Positions 1 to 9,494 of a DNA stretch of 33,010 nucleotides are shown piece by piece. The notes below the pieces were generated by a model. That model did no database searches, was not told where the DNA came from, and worked only from the letters and a program-made list of their open reading frames with translations. The first letter of the stretch is position 1; each line of letters opens with the position of its first letter. Source of the DNA: an uncultured Solirubrobacterales bacterium (GTDB lineage Bacteria; Actinomycetota; Thermoleophilia; Solirubrobacterales; Thermoleophilaceae); assembly GCA_902806245.1 (NCBI GenBank), contig CADCVU010000048.1:1-33010 (forward strand), read 5' to 3'. Position numbers and translations under genes: made by a program.

Positions 1-531
1 GAGGCGGCGGGAGTCGAGCGCGTGCTCGCCGCCGCGGCGCTTGCCGCGGCGGGCGCGCTGCTGGCGCGGCTCGCGCGCGCGCCCGCGGCCTCCCTCGTCG
101 GGCCGCTGATCTCGTCGGGCCGCTGATCCTGAGCACGGTCGCGGGCGTGACGGGAATCGTCGCGCTGGGGGTCCCCGGCGTCGTCGCCGACGCCGCCTTC
201 GTGGTGGTCGGCGCATTCGGTCGGGCTGCGCTTCGACCGGCACGCCCTGCGCCATGCTGGGCGGCTCGCGCCGTACATGGCGGGCGGGATCCTCGTCCTC
301 ACCGCCATCTGCGCGGCGCTCGGGCTCGCACTCCTGGTGGCCCTCGACACCGATCCCCTGACCGCCTACCTGGCCACCACGCCCGGCGGGATCAGCTCCG
401 TGCTCGCCGCCGCCTTTGACAGCGGCGCCGACCTGACCGTGGTCGTCGCCGTCCAAACCCTTCGGCTGATGGTGCTGGCGCTCGCGGCCCCGTTCGCGAC
501 ACGCGTCCTGCGGGTAAGCGTCCCCGAGTGA
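1..531 (+). pseudogene. AbrB-family (PF05145-like) membrane protein, C-terminal part, 5' truncated by window edge and frame-interrupted
   Basis: Segments in two frames join into one AbrB-like stretch: LVGPLILSTVAGVTGIVALGVPGVVADAAFVVVGAF / VGLRFDRHALRHAGRLAPYMAGGILVLTAICAALGLALL..LTAYLATTPGGISSVLAAAFDSGADLTVVVAVQTLRLMVL. A 17-bp tandem duplication (94-127) and an extra G near 213 break the frame. Confidence 0.6.
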
Positions 532-540
532 CTCCACCGC

Positions 541-546
541 TATCCT
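541..546 (+). promoter_or_regulatory. Putative -10 element TATCCT, 7 nt before the GTG start of cysM (leaderless type)
   Basis: TATCCT-TTCTGAA-GTG; same arrangement recurs at other genes in the window. Confidence 0.45.
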
Positions 547-553
547 TTCTGAA

Positions 554-1528
554 GTGACGCTCGGGCCCTCACTCGAGAACCGGCCGTGTGGCGGGAGGTA
601 CTCCGACATCGTCCGGGCCATCGGGCACACGCCGCTCGTGGAGCTCAAGCGCCTGTCGCCCAAGCCGGGCGTGCGGATCTACGCCAAGCTCGAGTCGCAC
701 AACCCGACCGGATCGGTGAAGGACCGTGTGGCGCGGGCCATGATCGAGGACGCCGAGGAACGCGGCACGATCATGCCCGGCCAGACCATCCTCGAGCCGA
801 CCTCGGGCAACACGGGCATCTCGTTGGCCATGATCTGCTCGCGCAAGGGCTACCCGCTCAAGGTCGTGATGCCCGACAACGTGACCGAGGAGCGCGCTCA
901 GCTCCTGCGCATGTACGGCGCCGAGATCGTCTACTCACCCGGTTCGCAGGGCTCGAACGGCGCGGTGGCCATGGCTCTCGACATGGCGGAGGCCGACGCC
1001 TCGTACTACATGCCCTACCAGTACGGCAACGAGGCCAACCCGCTCGCCCACTACAACGGCACGGCGCTCGAGATCCTCGAGGAGCTCGACGAGGTCACCG
1101 CCTTCGTGGCCGGGCTCGGGACGGGGGGGACGTTGATGGGCCACGCCCGCCGCCTCAAGGAGGAGGACCCGGACACGAGGATCGTGGCCGCCGAGCCGCT
1201 CCAGGGCGAGCTCGTGCAGGGGCTGCGCTCGCTCGACGACGGCTTCATCCCGCCGATCATCGACCTGTCGCTGATCGACCGCAAGATCTTCGTCTCGAAC
1301 CGCGACTCGGTGATCTGGACCAAGCGGCTGCTGGCCGAGGAGGGACTCTTCGCCGGCGTCTCGAGCGGCGCGATCGCCAAGATCGCCGTACGCGTCGCCT
1401 CGGAGATCGACGAGGGCAACGTCGTCTTCATCGTCTGCGACGACGGCTGGCGCTACCTCTCCTCCGGCGTCTACACCAAGCCGATCGAAGAGCTCGAAGA
1501 GGCGATCGAGACGACGGCCTTCTGGTAG
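554..1528 (+). CDS. cysM: Cysteine synthase CysM, PLP-dependent, similar to the actinobacterial CysO-dependent type
   Basis: ORF with GHTPLVELKRLSP, NPTGSVKDR (PLP Lys), EPTSGNTGISLAM, VAGLGTGGTLMG, GVSSGA; C-terminus ends in -FW, like the -LWA end of M. tuberculosis CysM. Confidence 0.9.
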   Translation: MTLGPSLENRPCGGRYSDIVRAIGHTPLVELKRLSPKPGVRIYAKLESHNPTGSVKDRVARAMIEDAEERGTIMPGQTILEPTSGNTGISLAMICSRKGYPLKVVMPDNVTEERAQLLRMYGAEIVYSPGSQGSNGAVAMALDMAEADASYYMPYQYGNEANPLAHYNGTALEILEELDEVTAFVAGLGTGGTLMGHARRLKEEDPDTRIVAAEPLQGELVQGLRSLDDGFIPPIIDLSLIDRKIFVSNRDSVIWTKRLLAEEGLFAGVSSGAIAKIAVRVASEIDEGNVVFIVCDDGWRYLSSGVYTKPIEELEEAIETTAFW

Positions 1529-1550
1529 GCCGCCGCGAGCTCGGTGCCCG

Positions 1551-1790
1551 CTAGCTCGAGCCCGCCAGCTCCCGCTCGCGCTCCTCGAGGCGCCGCTCGC
1601 GCTCCTCGAGCTCCCGTTCGCGCTCGTGCTCCTCTTCGTCGTCACGGGACGAATCGCCGCTGATCGCGCCCTTGAACTCGCGCAGACCCTTCCCGACCGA
1701 GCGACCGAAGTCGGGCAGGCGCTTGGGCCCGAGCACGACGAGGGCGATGACGAGCACGATGATGATCTCGAGTGGTCCGATGTTGGGCAT
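1551..1790 (-). CDS. tatA: Sec-independent protein translocase TatA/TatE family protein
   Basis: MPNIGPLEIIIVLVIALVVLGPKRLPDFGRSVGKGLREFKGAI: canonical TatA TM plus amphipathic helix; SD-like GGAGGAGG upstream; Glu/Arg-repeat C-terminal tail. Confidence 0.9.
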   Translation of the reverse strand: MPNIGPLEIIIVLVIALVVLGPKRLPDFGRSVGKGLREFKGAISGDSSRDDEEEHERERELEERERRLEERERELAGSS

Positions 1791-1877
1791 GGCCGTCCTC
1801 CTCCGGGTTCTCGGCTGAGCTTACGCACGGGACGAGCGGTCGTTGTCAACGCCCGGTTGCCAACTAGGCTCTCGAGC

Positions 1878-2267
1878 GTGCACATGACCCGCTCCCAGTG
1901 GCAGCAGCTCGTCGACCACGCCGTGCGCGACGCGCCGAACGAGTGCTGCGGCTACCTCCGCGCCCGCGACGGCCGGGTCGACGAGATCACCGAGGCCGCG
2001 AACTCGCGCTCCTCGCCCTACGGCTACGAGCTGCCGGGAGCCGCCCTGCTCGCGGTCAACGAGCTCGACGACGAGGGCTGGGAGATCGGCGTCTACCACT
2101 CGCACCCGCGCAGCCCGGCCGAGCCCTCCCAGACCGACATCAACCTCGCCACCTATCCGCATTGGACCTACCTGATCGTCTCGCTGGCCGACGCGAACGC
2201 ACCGGTCGTGCGCGCCTGGCGGATGGCCGACGGCCGGGTCACCGAAGAGCCGGTCGAGCTCGATTAA
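1878..2267 (+). CDS. mec: Mov34/MPN/JAMM metalloprotease, Mec-like (CysO-cysteine peptidase family)
   Basis: JAMM motif E..GVYHSHPRSPAEPSQTD (HxHx..SxxD) with NECCGYL at the N-terminus; next to cysM. TAGGCT-N7-GTG supports the start at 1878. Confidence 0.75.
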   Translation: MHMTRSQWQQLVDHAVRDAPNECCGYLRARDGRVDEITEAANSRSSPYGYELPGAALLAVNELDDEGWEIGVYHSHPRSPAEPSQTDINLATYPHWTYLIVSLADANAPVVRAWRMADGRVTEEPVELD

Positions 2268-2322
2268 CGACCCTGCCGATCCGGAGGGCGCCGATCACGG
2301 TCCCGGTACGGCGGCGACGCTG

Positions 2323-2832
2323 GTGTGTCCGCACTGCGGCACGGCGCACCCGTCGGTCGAGCGCTTCTGCGCGGCGTGCGCGATGCCGCTGGTGGTCGCG
2401 GGCGACGCCGCCGTGGCCGAGGCGCCCGAGAACGAGGCGCACGCGCGCGCGCGCAAGATCAAGCCGGAGTATGCCCGCGGCGACCTCGTGCGGGTGGCCG
2501 GAGGGCGCAACCAGCCCGAGGCCGAGCTCATGCAGGGCTTCCTGCTCGAGGAGGGAATACCGAGCCTCCTGCGGCGCTCCGCCGCCTTTGACGTCCCGGA
2601 CTTCCTGGCGGCGGGGCACCGCGACGTGCTCGTCCCCGAGTCCGGCGCCCAAGCTGCGCGTGAGCTCCTCAGCGAGGCGGAGCAGGCTGCCGCGCCGACC
2701 GGTCGCCCGCGCGCGGAGCAGACCACCCGCGGGCCCGCGACCGGCCACGCCGCGCGGCTCACCGCGGCGATCGCGGGCGGAGGGCTCGCCACCGCGCTGG
2801 TCGCCTGGCTGCTAGCTCGGGCCGGCAGCTGA
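2323..2832 (+). CDS. Zinc-ribbon protein with DUF2007-like domain and C-terminal TM helix
   Basis: N-terminal CPHCGTAHPSVERFCAACAMPL (CxxC..CxxC), then EAELMQGFLLEEGIPSLLRR..DVLVPESGAQAARELL (DUF2007-like), then a hydrophobic C-terminus. Confidence 0.6.
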   Translation: MCPHCGTAHPSVERFCAACAMPLVVAGDAAVAEAPENEAHARARKIKPEYARGDLVRVAGGRNQPEAELMQGFLLEEGIPSLLRRSAAFDVPDFLAAGHRDVLVPESGAQAARELLSEAEQAAAPTGRPRAEQTTRGPATGHAARLTAAIAGGGLATALVAWLLARAGS

Positions 2833-2866
2833 GGCCGGAGCTCGCGCGCATCCGGCGGCGGAGGGG

Positions 2867-2872
2867 TAGTCT
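2867..2872 (+). promoter_or_regulatory. Putative -10 element TAGTCT, 6 nt before ATG (leaderless type)
   Basis: TAGTCT-GCCGCC-ATG at 2879. Confidence 0.4.
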
Positions 2873-2878
2873 GCCGCC

Positions 2879-4168
2879 ATGGACTTCACGCTCTCCCCCC
2901 GGGTCGAGGAGCTGCGCGACCGCATCGCCGCCTTCATGACCGAGCACGTCGAGCCGGTCGAGGCGGAGGCCCTACAGGCCCTCGACGACGAGGTCGGGCC
3001 CGGCGTCGCCTACCCGCGCATCCTCGTCGAGCTGCGCGAGCAGGCCAAGGCCGAGGGGCTGTGGAACCTGTTCCTGCCCGACGAGCACGACGGCGTGGGC
3101 CTGACGAACTGGGAGTACGGCGTCCTCTGCGAGCACATGGGCCGCTCGCTCGTCGCGCCGATGGTGTTCAACTGCTCCGCGCCCGACACCGGCAACATGG
3201 AGATCCTGGCCGAGCACGGAACGCCCGAGCACCGCGAGCGCTGGCTCACGCCGCTGCTCGAGGGAGAGATCCGCTCCTGCTTCTCGATGACCGAGCCCGA
3301 GCGCGCCGGCTCGGACCCGACCAACCTCGGCACGCGCGCGGTGCGCGATGGCGACGAGTGGGTGATCGACGGCCACAAGTGGTTCACGAGCGGGGCCGTG
3401 GGCGCCGAGGTGGCGATCGTCATGGCCGTGACCGATCCCGACGCCGCGAAGCACAAGCGCGCCTCGATGATCCTCGTCCCGACCGACGCCCCGGGCTTCG
3501 ACCTCGTGCGGCCGGTCTCGGTCATGGGCCACGACGGCGGTCCCGGCCACTGCGAGATCCGCTACGAGGGCTGCCGCGTGCCCGCCGCCAACCTGCTCGG
3601 CGAGCAGGGCAGGGGCTTCCAGATCGCCCAGGATCGGCTAGGCCCCGGGCGGATCCACCACTGCATGCGCGCCATCGGCGCCGCCGAACGCGGGCTCGAG
3701 CTCATGTGCGCGCGGGCCATCGAGCGCGAGGCCTTCGGCGGGCCGCTTGCCGAGAAGCAGTTCGTCCAGGACTTCATCGCGCGCTCGCGGATCGAGATCG
3801 ACGGCGCGCGGCTGATGACCATGCACGCGGCCTGGAAGATGGACACCGCCGGCAAGCGCGCCGCTCGTCAGGAGATCTCCGAGATCAAGGTCGTCGCCGC
3901 CAACGTGTTCATGGACGTGCTCGACCGCGCGATCCAGGTCCACGGCGCCCTCGGCGTCTCCGACGACACTCCGCTCGCGCTGATGTGGCGCCAGGGCCGC
4001 TGGCTGCGCCTGGCCGACGGGCCCGACGAGGTCCACAAGATGGCGATCGCCCTGCGCGAGCTCAAGGGCGCAAAGGCGCGGATGGACGAGAGCGCGGCGG
4101 CGAGCGCAAACGGCGCCGCGCCCGAGGCCCAGCCGGCCGCCCCGTCGACCGCCGGCGCGCCGAGCTGA
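2879..4168 (+). CDS. Acyl-CoA dehydrogenase family protein
   Basis: SMTEPERAGSDPTNLGTRAVRDGDEWVIDGHKWFTSGA, GRGFQIAQDRLGPGRIHHCMRAIG, IQVHGALGVSDDTPL: acyl-CoA dehydrogenase signatures. Confidence 0.93.
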   Translation: MDFTLSPRVEELRDRIAAFMTEHVEPVEAEALQALDDEVGPGVAYPRILVELREQAKAEGLWNLFLPDEHDGVGLTNWEYGVLCEHMGRSLVAPMVFNCSAPDTGNMEILAEHGTPEHRERWLTPLLEGEIRSCFSMTEPERAGSDPTNLGTRAVRDGDEWVIDGHKWFTSGAVGAEVAIVMAVTDPDAAKHKRASMILVPTDAPGFDLVRPVSVMGHDGGPGHCEIRYEGCRVPAANLLGEQGRGFQIAQDRLGPGRIHHCMRAIGAAERGLELMCARAIEREAFGGPLAEKQFVQDFIARSRIEIDGARLMTMHAAWKMDTAGKRAARQEISEIKVVAANVFMDVLDRAIQVHGALGVSDDTPLALMWRQGRWLRLADGPDEVHKMAIALRELKGAKARMDESAAASANGAAPEAQPAAPSTAGAPS

Positions 4169-4235
4169 CGGTCCATACGTCCAGTTGCAGGGGCGACGAG
4201 GTTGGGCCGGGGACGAAAGCGACAATGATGACCCT

Positions 4236-6392
4236 GTGCGCCGCCTGCTCAGTTTCGCCCTCCTTGCCCTTCTGGGCGCCGTCGGCCTCATCGCGCTTGC
4301 TTCGGAGTCCGGTTCGCCGAAACAGAAGGTAGCCGTCGCCGAGCGCTCGAATGGCGCGCGCGACGAGAGGGCCGACGCCGCCGAGGTGCCCGGTCAGTAC
4401 ATCGTCACCTTCAACCGCGCGGCCGAGAGCCCGGGCGCCGAGACCGAGTCGCGCGAGCGCCGCCAGGGGTTCAAGGCCGAGTACGTCTACAACCGCGCCG
4501 TCGAGGGCTTTTCCGCCGAGCTCTCGCCCCAGCAGGTCGACCGCCTCGAGGCCGACCCCGAGGTCGCCGCGGTGACCCCCGACCGCAAGGTTCGCGCCGT
4601 AGCCGGGCTCGCCTCCGGAGAGCCCACGCCCCCCGGCGGGCACCAGGCGCATCGAAGCCGCCACCGCCGCGAGCGCTCGCTCGGCTAGCAGGGCGAACGT
4701 GGCCGTGATCGACACGGGCATAGACCTCGACCACCCCGACCTGAACGCCTCCGATGGCAAGAACTGCATCGACACCTCGGCTCCCGCCGACGACGACAAC
4801 GGGCACGGCACGCACGTGGCCGGGACGATCGCCGCCGAGAACGATGGCTCCGGAGTCGTCGCGTCGCGCCGGGCACCAGGGTCTACGCCGCGAAGGTGCT
4901 CGCCGGTGACGGAGGTGGCACCACCTCGCAGGTGATCTGCGGGATCGACTGGGTCACCTCGACGCGGACCGACGGCGGTACCTCGAACGACATCGCCGTC
5001 GCCAACATGAGCCTCGGCGGCATCGGCCCGCCGGTCGGCAGTTGCGCGACCACCACCGATCCGCAGCATCGCGCCCTCTGCGCCTCGACCGCCGCCGGGG
5101 TCAGTTACGTCGTCGCGGCCGGCAACGACGGATGGGACTTCGACTACGCGCCGGAGCCGAGCACGCCCGCCGCCTACCCCGAGGCGTTGATCGTCACCGC
5201 CATGGGCGACACCGACGGCCAACCGGGGGCCACGGGCGCCGCGCCCGTGTGCAAGACCGGTGAGGCCGACGACCGCTACGCGAGCTTCTCGAACTACGCG
5301 CTGACGGCGGGCGGCGCGAGCCACTCCGTCGCAGCCCCCGGCGTCTGCATTCGGTCGACCTGGCCGGGAGGGAGCTACAACACGGTCTCGGGCACGAGCA
5401 TGGCCTCGCCACATGTCGCCGGCGCGGTCGCGTTGTGCCTCGACGAGGCGGGTGACGCCGGGCCCTGCGCCGGGCTCGCGCCGGCCCGGATAGTCGAGAG
5501 GATGCGCGCCGACGCCGCCGAGCGGTCCCGCGCTGGGACGGGCTACGGATTCGCGGGTGACCCCGCGCAGCCGGTGACCGACCGGTACTTCGGCTACCTC
5601 ACCTGGGCGGCCGAGGCCCCCGCGGACACCACAGCTCCATTCGTCACCTCGACATCGACCACCGCCGGTCAGGCCGGCGTGGCGAGGGGCGCCGCGGTCA
5701 GCGTCGCGTCCGGCGAGCCGATGGACCGTCCCTCCGCCGAGTCTGCCTTCTCGCTTACGAGGGCGAGCGACGGCGCTCGCGTCGCCGGGAGCTTCTCCTG
5801 GAGCGCCAACCCGATGACCTTCCGCCCGAGCGCCGCCCTGAGCCAGGGCACCGCGTACGTCGCCGATCTTGCGACGGGCGCGTCGGACGCCGCGGGCAAT
5901 CGGCTCGCCGCCGAGCGAAGGTGGTCCTTCAAGACCCTGGCGAGCGTGACCGCCCACCCGGGCGCCCTCGTGGTCGAGGCGGGCCGCGTCCGCAGCGGCT
6001 CGCGGTTGCAGCTCACCGCCGACGACAACCGGTTCTTCGCGCTCGACTCGACGAGGTCCGGGACGCGAACCTCATCCTGGTACGGGCGCTTCGCCGGCGT
6101 TTCGAACGCGCTCTCGAGCCTGCGGCGGAACTACCGGGGCAAGAGCTCGGCCGGGTGCACTCAGAAGATCAGCATCTACAACGCGACGACGAAGCGCTGG
6201 GTCGGGTTGAGCTCGCGCTCGGTCGGTCGAACCGAGGTCGGCGTCGCGCTCAGTCCTCCCGGCTCGGCGCGGGACTACGTCACCGGCACGAGCGGTGACG
6301 GCGAAATCCGTATCCGCGTTCGGTCCACGCGCGCGAGCTCGGCTTTCTACACGAGCGGAGACCTCCTCAGGATCGCCTACCATCGCCCTTGA
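4236..6392 (+). CDS. Secreted S8 (subtilisin-like) serine protease with I9 propeptide, Big_5-like Ig domain and uncharacterised C-terminal domain; frame-interrupted twice
   Basis: Signal peptide RRLLSFALLALLGAVGLIALA; propeptide PGQYIVTFNRAAES..; triad VAVIDTGID / NGHGTHVAGTIAAEN / SGTSMASPHVAGAVAL; DTTAPFVTSTSTTAGQAGVARGAAVSV Ig-like. Frame shifts at the C6 run 4629-4634 and near 4861. Confidence 0.85.
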
Positions 6393-7552
6393 TGGCCACG
6401 GTGCACAGCGACAGCCACCTCGGTCTGTCCGAGGAGCAGCAGGACTTCGCTCGCGCGGTGCGCGACTTCTGCGCGCGCGAGTGCGGGCCCGAGCGCCTGA
6501 AGGAGCTCACCGACGGGTTCGAGGATCTCCACCACGCCGCAACCGCCCGCCGGATGGCCGAGCTCGGCTGGTACGGAGTGGCCATCGACGAGGCCTACGG
6601 CGGCTCGGGCGGCGGGCTGCTCGAGGCCTGCCTCTTCCTCGAGGAGACCGCCCGCGGGGAGGCGCCGATCGGGGCCTACGCAGTCACGCTGATCGTGGTC
6701 GGAGCGCTTACGCGCTTCGGGACCGAGGAGCAGAAGCGCCGGCTGCTCGGCCACGTCGCCGAGGGCGGGGCGCTGGCCATCGCCATGTCGGAGCCCGAGG
6801 CCGGGTCGGATGTCGGCGCTCTGCAGACGCGAGCCGAGCTCCGGGACGGCGAGTGGGTCCTCGACGGTACGAAGACCTGGTGCTCCTACGCCCACAAGGC
6901 GCAGGAGATCCTGATCGTCTGCCGCACCGACCGCGGCGAGTCGAAGCACGAGGGGCTGTCGATGATCCTCGTGCCGCGCGAGGCCGAGGGGCTCACCGTC
7001 ACGCCGATCGACACCCTCGGCGGCAAGGAGACCAACGAGCTCCATCTCGCGGGCTGCCGCGTGGGAGCCGACGCGCTGCTGGGGGAGGAGGGGCACGGCT
7101 GGACCCAGCTCATGGCCGGGCTCAACTACGAGCGCGTCATCCTCGCCGCCTCCGCGCTCGGCCTGGCCCAGCGTGCCTTCGACGAGGCGCTCGCCTACTC
7201 GAAGGAGCGCCGGCAGTTCGGGCGCTCGATCGGCTCCTTCCAGGCCACCCAGCACAAGTTCGCCGATCTGGCCACCGACCTCGTCCAGGCTCGGCTGCTG
7301 GTGCGCGCGGTCGCGACCATGACCGACGCCGATCCCGAGCGCATGCTTCCTCAGGAGGCCTCCATGGCGAAGCTCGCCTGTACGGAGCTCGCCAAGCGCT
7401 GTGCCCTCGAGGGCATGCAGATCATGGGCGGCTACGGGTACGCGACCGAGTACCCGATGGAGCGCTACCTGCGCAGCGCGGTGGTGACGACGATCTTCGG
7501 CGGGACCTCGGAGATCCAGAGGAACATCATCGCGAAGACGCTGGGGCTGTAG
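6392..7552 (+). CDS. Acyl-CoA dehydrogenase family protein
   Basis: AMSEPEAGSDVGALQTRAELRDGEWVLDGTKTWCSYA, YSKERRQFGRSIGSFQATQHKFADLATDL, MGGYGYATEYPMERYLRSAVVTTIFGGTSEIQRNIIAKTLGL. ATG overlaps the TGA of the upstream protease by 1 nt. Confidence 0.95.
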   Translation: MATVHSDSHLGLSEEQQDFARAVRDFCARECGPERLKELTDGFEDLHHAATARRMAELGWYGVAIDEAYGGSGGGLLEACLFLEETARGEAPIGAYAVTLIVVGALTRFGTEEQKRRLLGHVAEGGALAIAMSEPEAGSDVGALQTRAELRDGEWVLDGTKTWCSYAHKAQEILIVCRTDRGESKHEGLSMILVPREAEGLTVTPIDTLGGKETNELHLAGCRVGADALLGEEGHGWTQLMAGLNYERVILAASALGLAQRAFDEALAYSKERRQFGRSIGSFQATQHKFADLATDLVQARLLVRAVATMTDADPERMLPQEASMAKLACTELAKRCALEGMQIMGGYGYATEYPMERYLRSAVVTTIFGGTSEIQRNIIAKTLGL

Positions 7553-7587
7553 CGAGCGGGTCCTGGCCCGATGGCCCGCTCGGTAAC

Positions 7588-8439
7588 GTGGCGGCCATCC
7601 GCGTCGCTCTCGTAGCCAACCCCGAGTCGGGCATTAACACCGATCGCACGGCTCTCGAGGCGGAGCTGCGCTCGGCCGGTGCAGAGGTCGTCGTCTTCGA
7701 TCTCGGTCAGCTCGAGGATGCGGCCGCCTGCGGGGTCGATCGCCTCGTGGTCGCGGGCGGCGACGGCATGCTCGGTCCGGCCGCGGAGGCCGCTCAGGCG
7801 GCCGGCGTTCCGCTCGCCCTCGTGCCGACCGGCACGGCCAACGACTTCGCGCGCGGCATGGGGCTCTCGCTCGACCCGGCTGAGGCCTGTCGGGTCGCGG
7901 TCCGCGGGCAGCGCACCCGCACCCTCGACCTCGCGCGGATGGACGGCCGGCCGTTCGTCAACACCGCCTCGGTCGGGCTGTCGGCCAACGCCGCCGACCG
8001 CGCCGTCCCGCTCAAGAAGGTCATCGGCCGCTTCGCGTACATGTTCGGGGCGTTCTACGCCGGCTTCGTCGAGTCGCCGGTGCCGTGCCGGATCTACTGC
8101 GACGGCGAGGTGCTCTTCATGGGCCGGGCGTGGCAGGTGATCGTCGCCAACTCGGGGCGCTTCGGGGCCGGCTCGAGCGTCGAGGAGGCCGACCCCGGCG
8201 ACGGGCTGCTCGACGCCACGGTGGTCCCCGCCGGCTCGCGGGTCGCGCTTCCCCGCTACGCCTACGCCATGCGCCGGGGGCGGATCTCCTCCGCCGGCCA
8301 CGCCCGCCACGGCCGCGCCTGTCACGTGCGCGTCGAGGTGCGCAAGGACGAGGCCTACAACGTCGACGGGGAGCTCGTCTGCCACGAGTCGGCCGACTTC
8401 CGCGTCGACCGGGCGGCCGCGCGCATCGTCCTCAGCTAG
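7588..8439 (+). CDS. Diacylglycerol kinase-like lipid kinase (DAGK/YegS/BmrU family)
   Basis: RVALVANPESGI, VVAGGDGMLGPAAEA, ALVPTGTANDFARGMGL, DGELVCHESADFRVDRAAARIV. Confidence 0.9.
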   Translation: MAAIRVALVANPESGINTDRTALEAELRSAGAEVVVFDLGQLEDAAACGVDRLVVAGGDGMLGPAAEAAQAAGVPLALVPTGTANDFARGMGLSLDPAEACRVAVRGQRTRTLDLARMDGRPFVNTASVGLSANAADRAVPLKKVIGRFAYMFGAFYAGFVESPVPCRIYCDGEVLFMGRAWQVIVANSGRFGAGSSVEEADPGDGLLDATVVPAGSRVALPRYAYAMRRGRISSAGHARHGRACHVRVEVRKDEAYNVDGELVCHESADFRVDRAAARIVLS

Positions 8440-8498
8440 AGGACGCCGAGACGGGGCGCAGCGCTCGAGCCGCCCTTGTTCTGGCACCATGCCCGCCG

Positions 8499-9398
8499 AT
8501 GGAGGGCGCGAGTGCACAGGCCAACGGCATCGAGTTGGTCTACGACGGCTACGGCGATCCGGCCGATCCGACCGTGCTGATGATCATGGGCCTCGGCACG
8601 CCGCGCTGGGGCTACGACGAGGAGCTGTGCCGCCTGATCGCCGATCGCGGCTTCCACGTCGTGCGCTTCGACAACCGCGACATCGGCGACTCGACGCACC
8701 TCCACGACGCCCCCGCTCCCGATCTCGAGGCCGCTCTCGGCGGAGACGTCTCCTCCGCCTCCTACCGGCTCGAGGACATGGCCGACGACGCCGCCGGGCT
8801 GCTCGACGCGCTCCGGGTCGAATCCGCCCACGTGGTCGGGGTGTCGATGGGCGGCATGATCGCCCAGACGCTGGTCATCCGCCACCCCGAGCGGGTGCGC
8901 AGCCTGATCTCGATCATGTCGACCGTCGCGCCGTGGGTAGGTCCCCCGCGCGAGGACATCCTGGGGATCCTGCTCGCGCCACCGGCGAGCGACCAGCCCG
9001 GCCACGAGCGACAGGTGCTCGACACCTGGAAGGCGATCCGCTCGCCTGGCTTCCCCTTCCACGAGGACCGCGTCCGCGAGCTGGCGCGGCGGGTCTGGGA
9101 GGCGGGTTACGACCCGCCCGGAGTGGCGCGCCAGCTGATCGCCATCCAGGCCTCGGGCGACCGCACCGAGGCTCTGCGCCGGGTCGACGTCCCGACGGTG
9201 GTCATTCACGGCGACTGCGACCCGCTCGTGCAGCACCCCGGCGGCGTGGCGACGGCCGAGGCCATCGCCGGCGCAGAGCTCGACACCATCACGGGGATGG
9301 GCCACGATCTCCCGGTCGAGCTCTTCGAGCGATTTGCCGAGCGCATCGCCGAACTCGCGAGCCGGGCCGACGCGGAGGCCGTGGCCGCCGCGCGCTGA
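8499..9398 (+). CDS. Alpha/beta hydrolase
   Basis: LMIMGLGTPRWGYDEELCRLIADRGFHVVRFDNRDIGDST, nucleophile elbow GVSMGGMIAQ, VIHGDCDPLVQH, GMGHDLP. Confidence 0.9.
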   Translation: MEGASAQANGIELVYDGYGDPADPTVLMIMGLGTPRWGYDEELCRLIADRGFHVVRFDNRDIGDSTHLHDAPAPDLEAALGGDVSSASYRLEDMADDAAGLLDALRVESAHVVGVSMGGMIAQTLVIRHPERVRSLISIMSTVAPWVGPPREDILGILLAPPASDQPGHERQVLDTWKAIRSPGFPFHEDRVRELARRVWEAGYDPPGVARQLIAIQASGDRTEALRRVDVPTVVIHGDCDPLVQHPGGVATAEAIAGAELDTITGMGHDLPVELFERFAERIAELASRADAEAVAAAR

Positions 9399-9494
9399 CC
9401 CGCGGTGCCCGAGTCGCAGGCGGGCGACGCGCGAGGCCGCAGGGCCGTTGTAGTCTTGCCGGGTCGAAGGGCCGAGGAGTAGAGGGGGATAGCC

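Noticed and set aside
1560-1640. Repeat array considered as a regulatory direct-repeat cluster
   Set aside because: Explained by the Glu/Arg repeat coding of TatA.
4062-5957. 631-aa minus-strand ORF
   Set aside because: Antisense to the S8 protease, which has clear catalytic motifs; low-complexity composition.
6295-7587. Upstream part of ORF 6295-8439
   Set aside because: Out-of-frame over the acyl-CoA dehydrogenase; lipid kinase begins near 7588.
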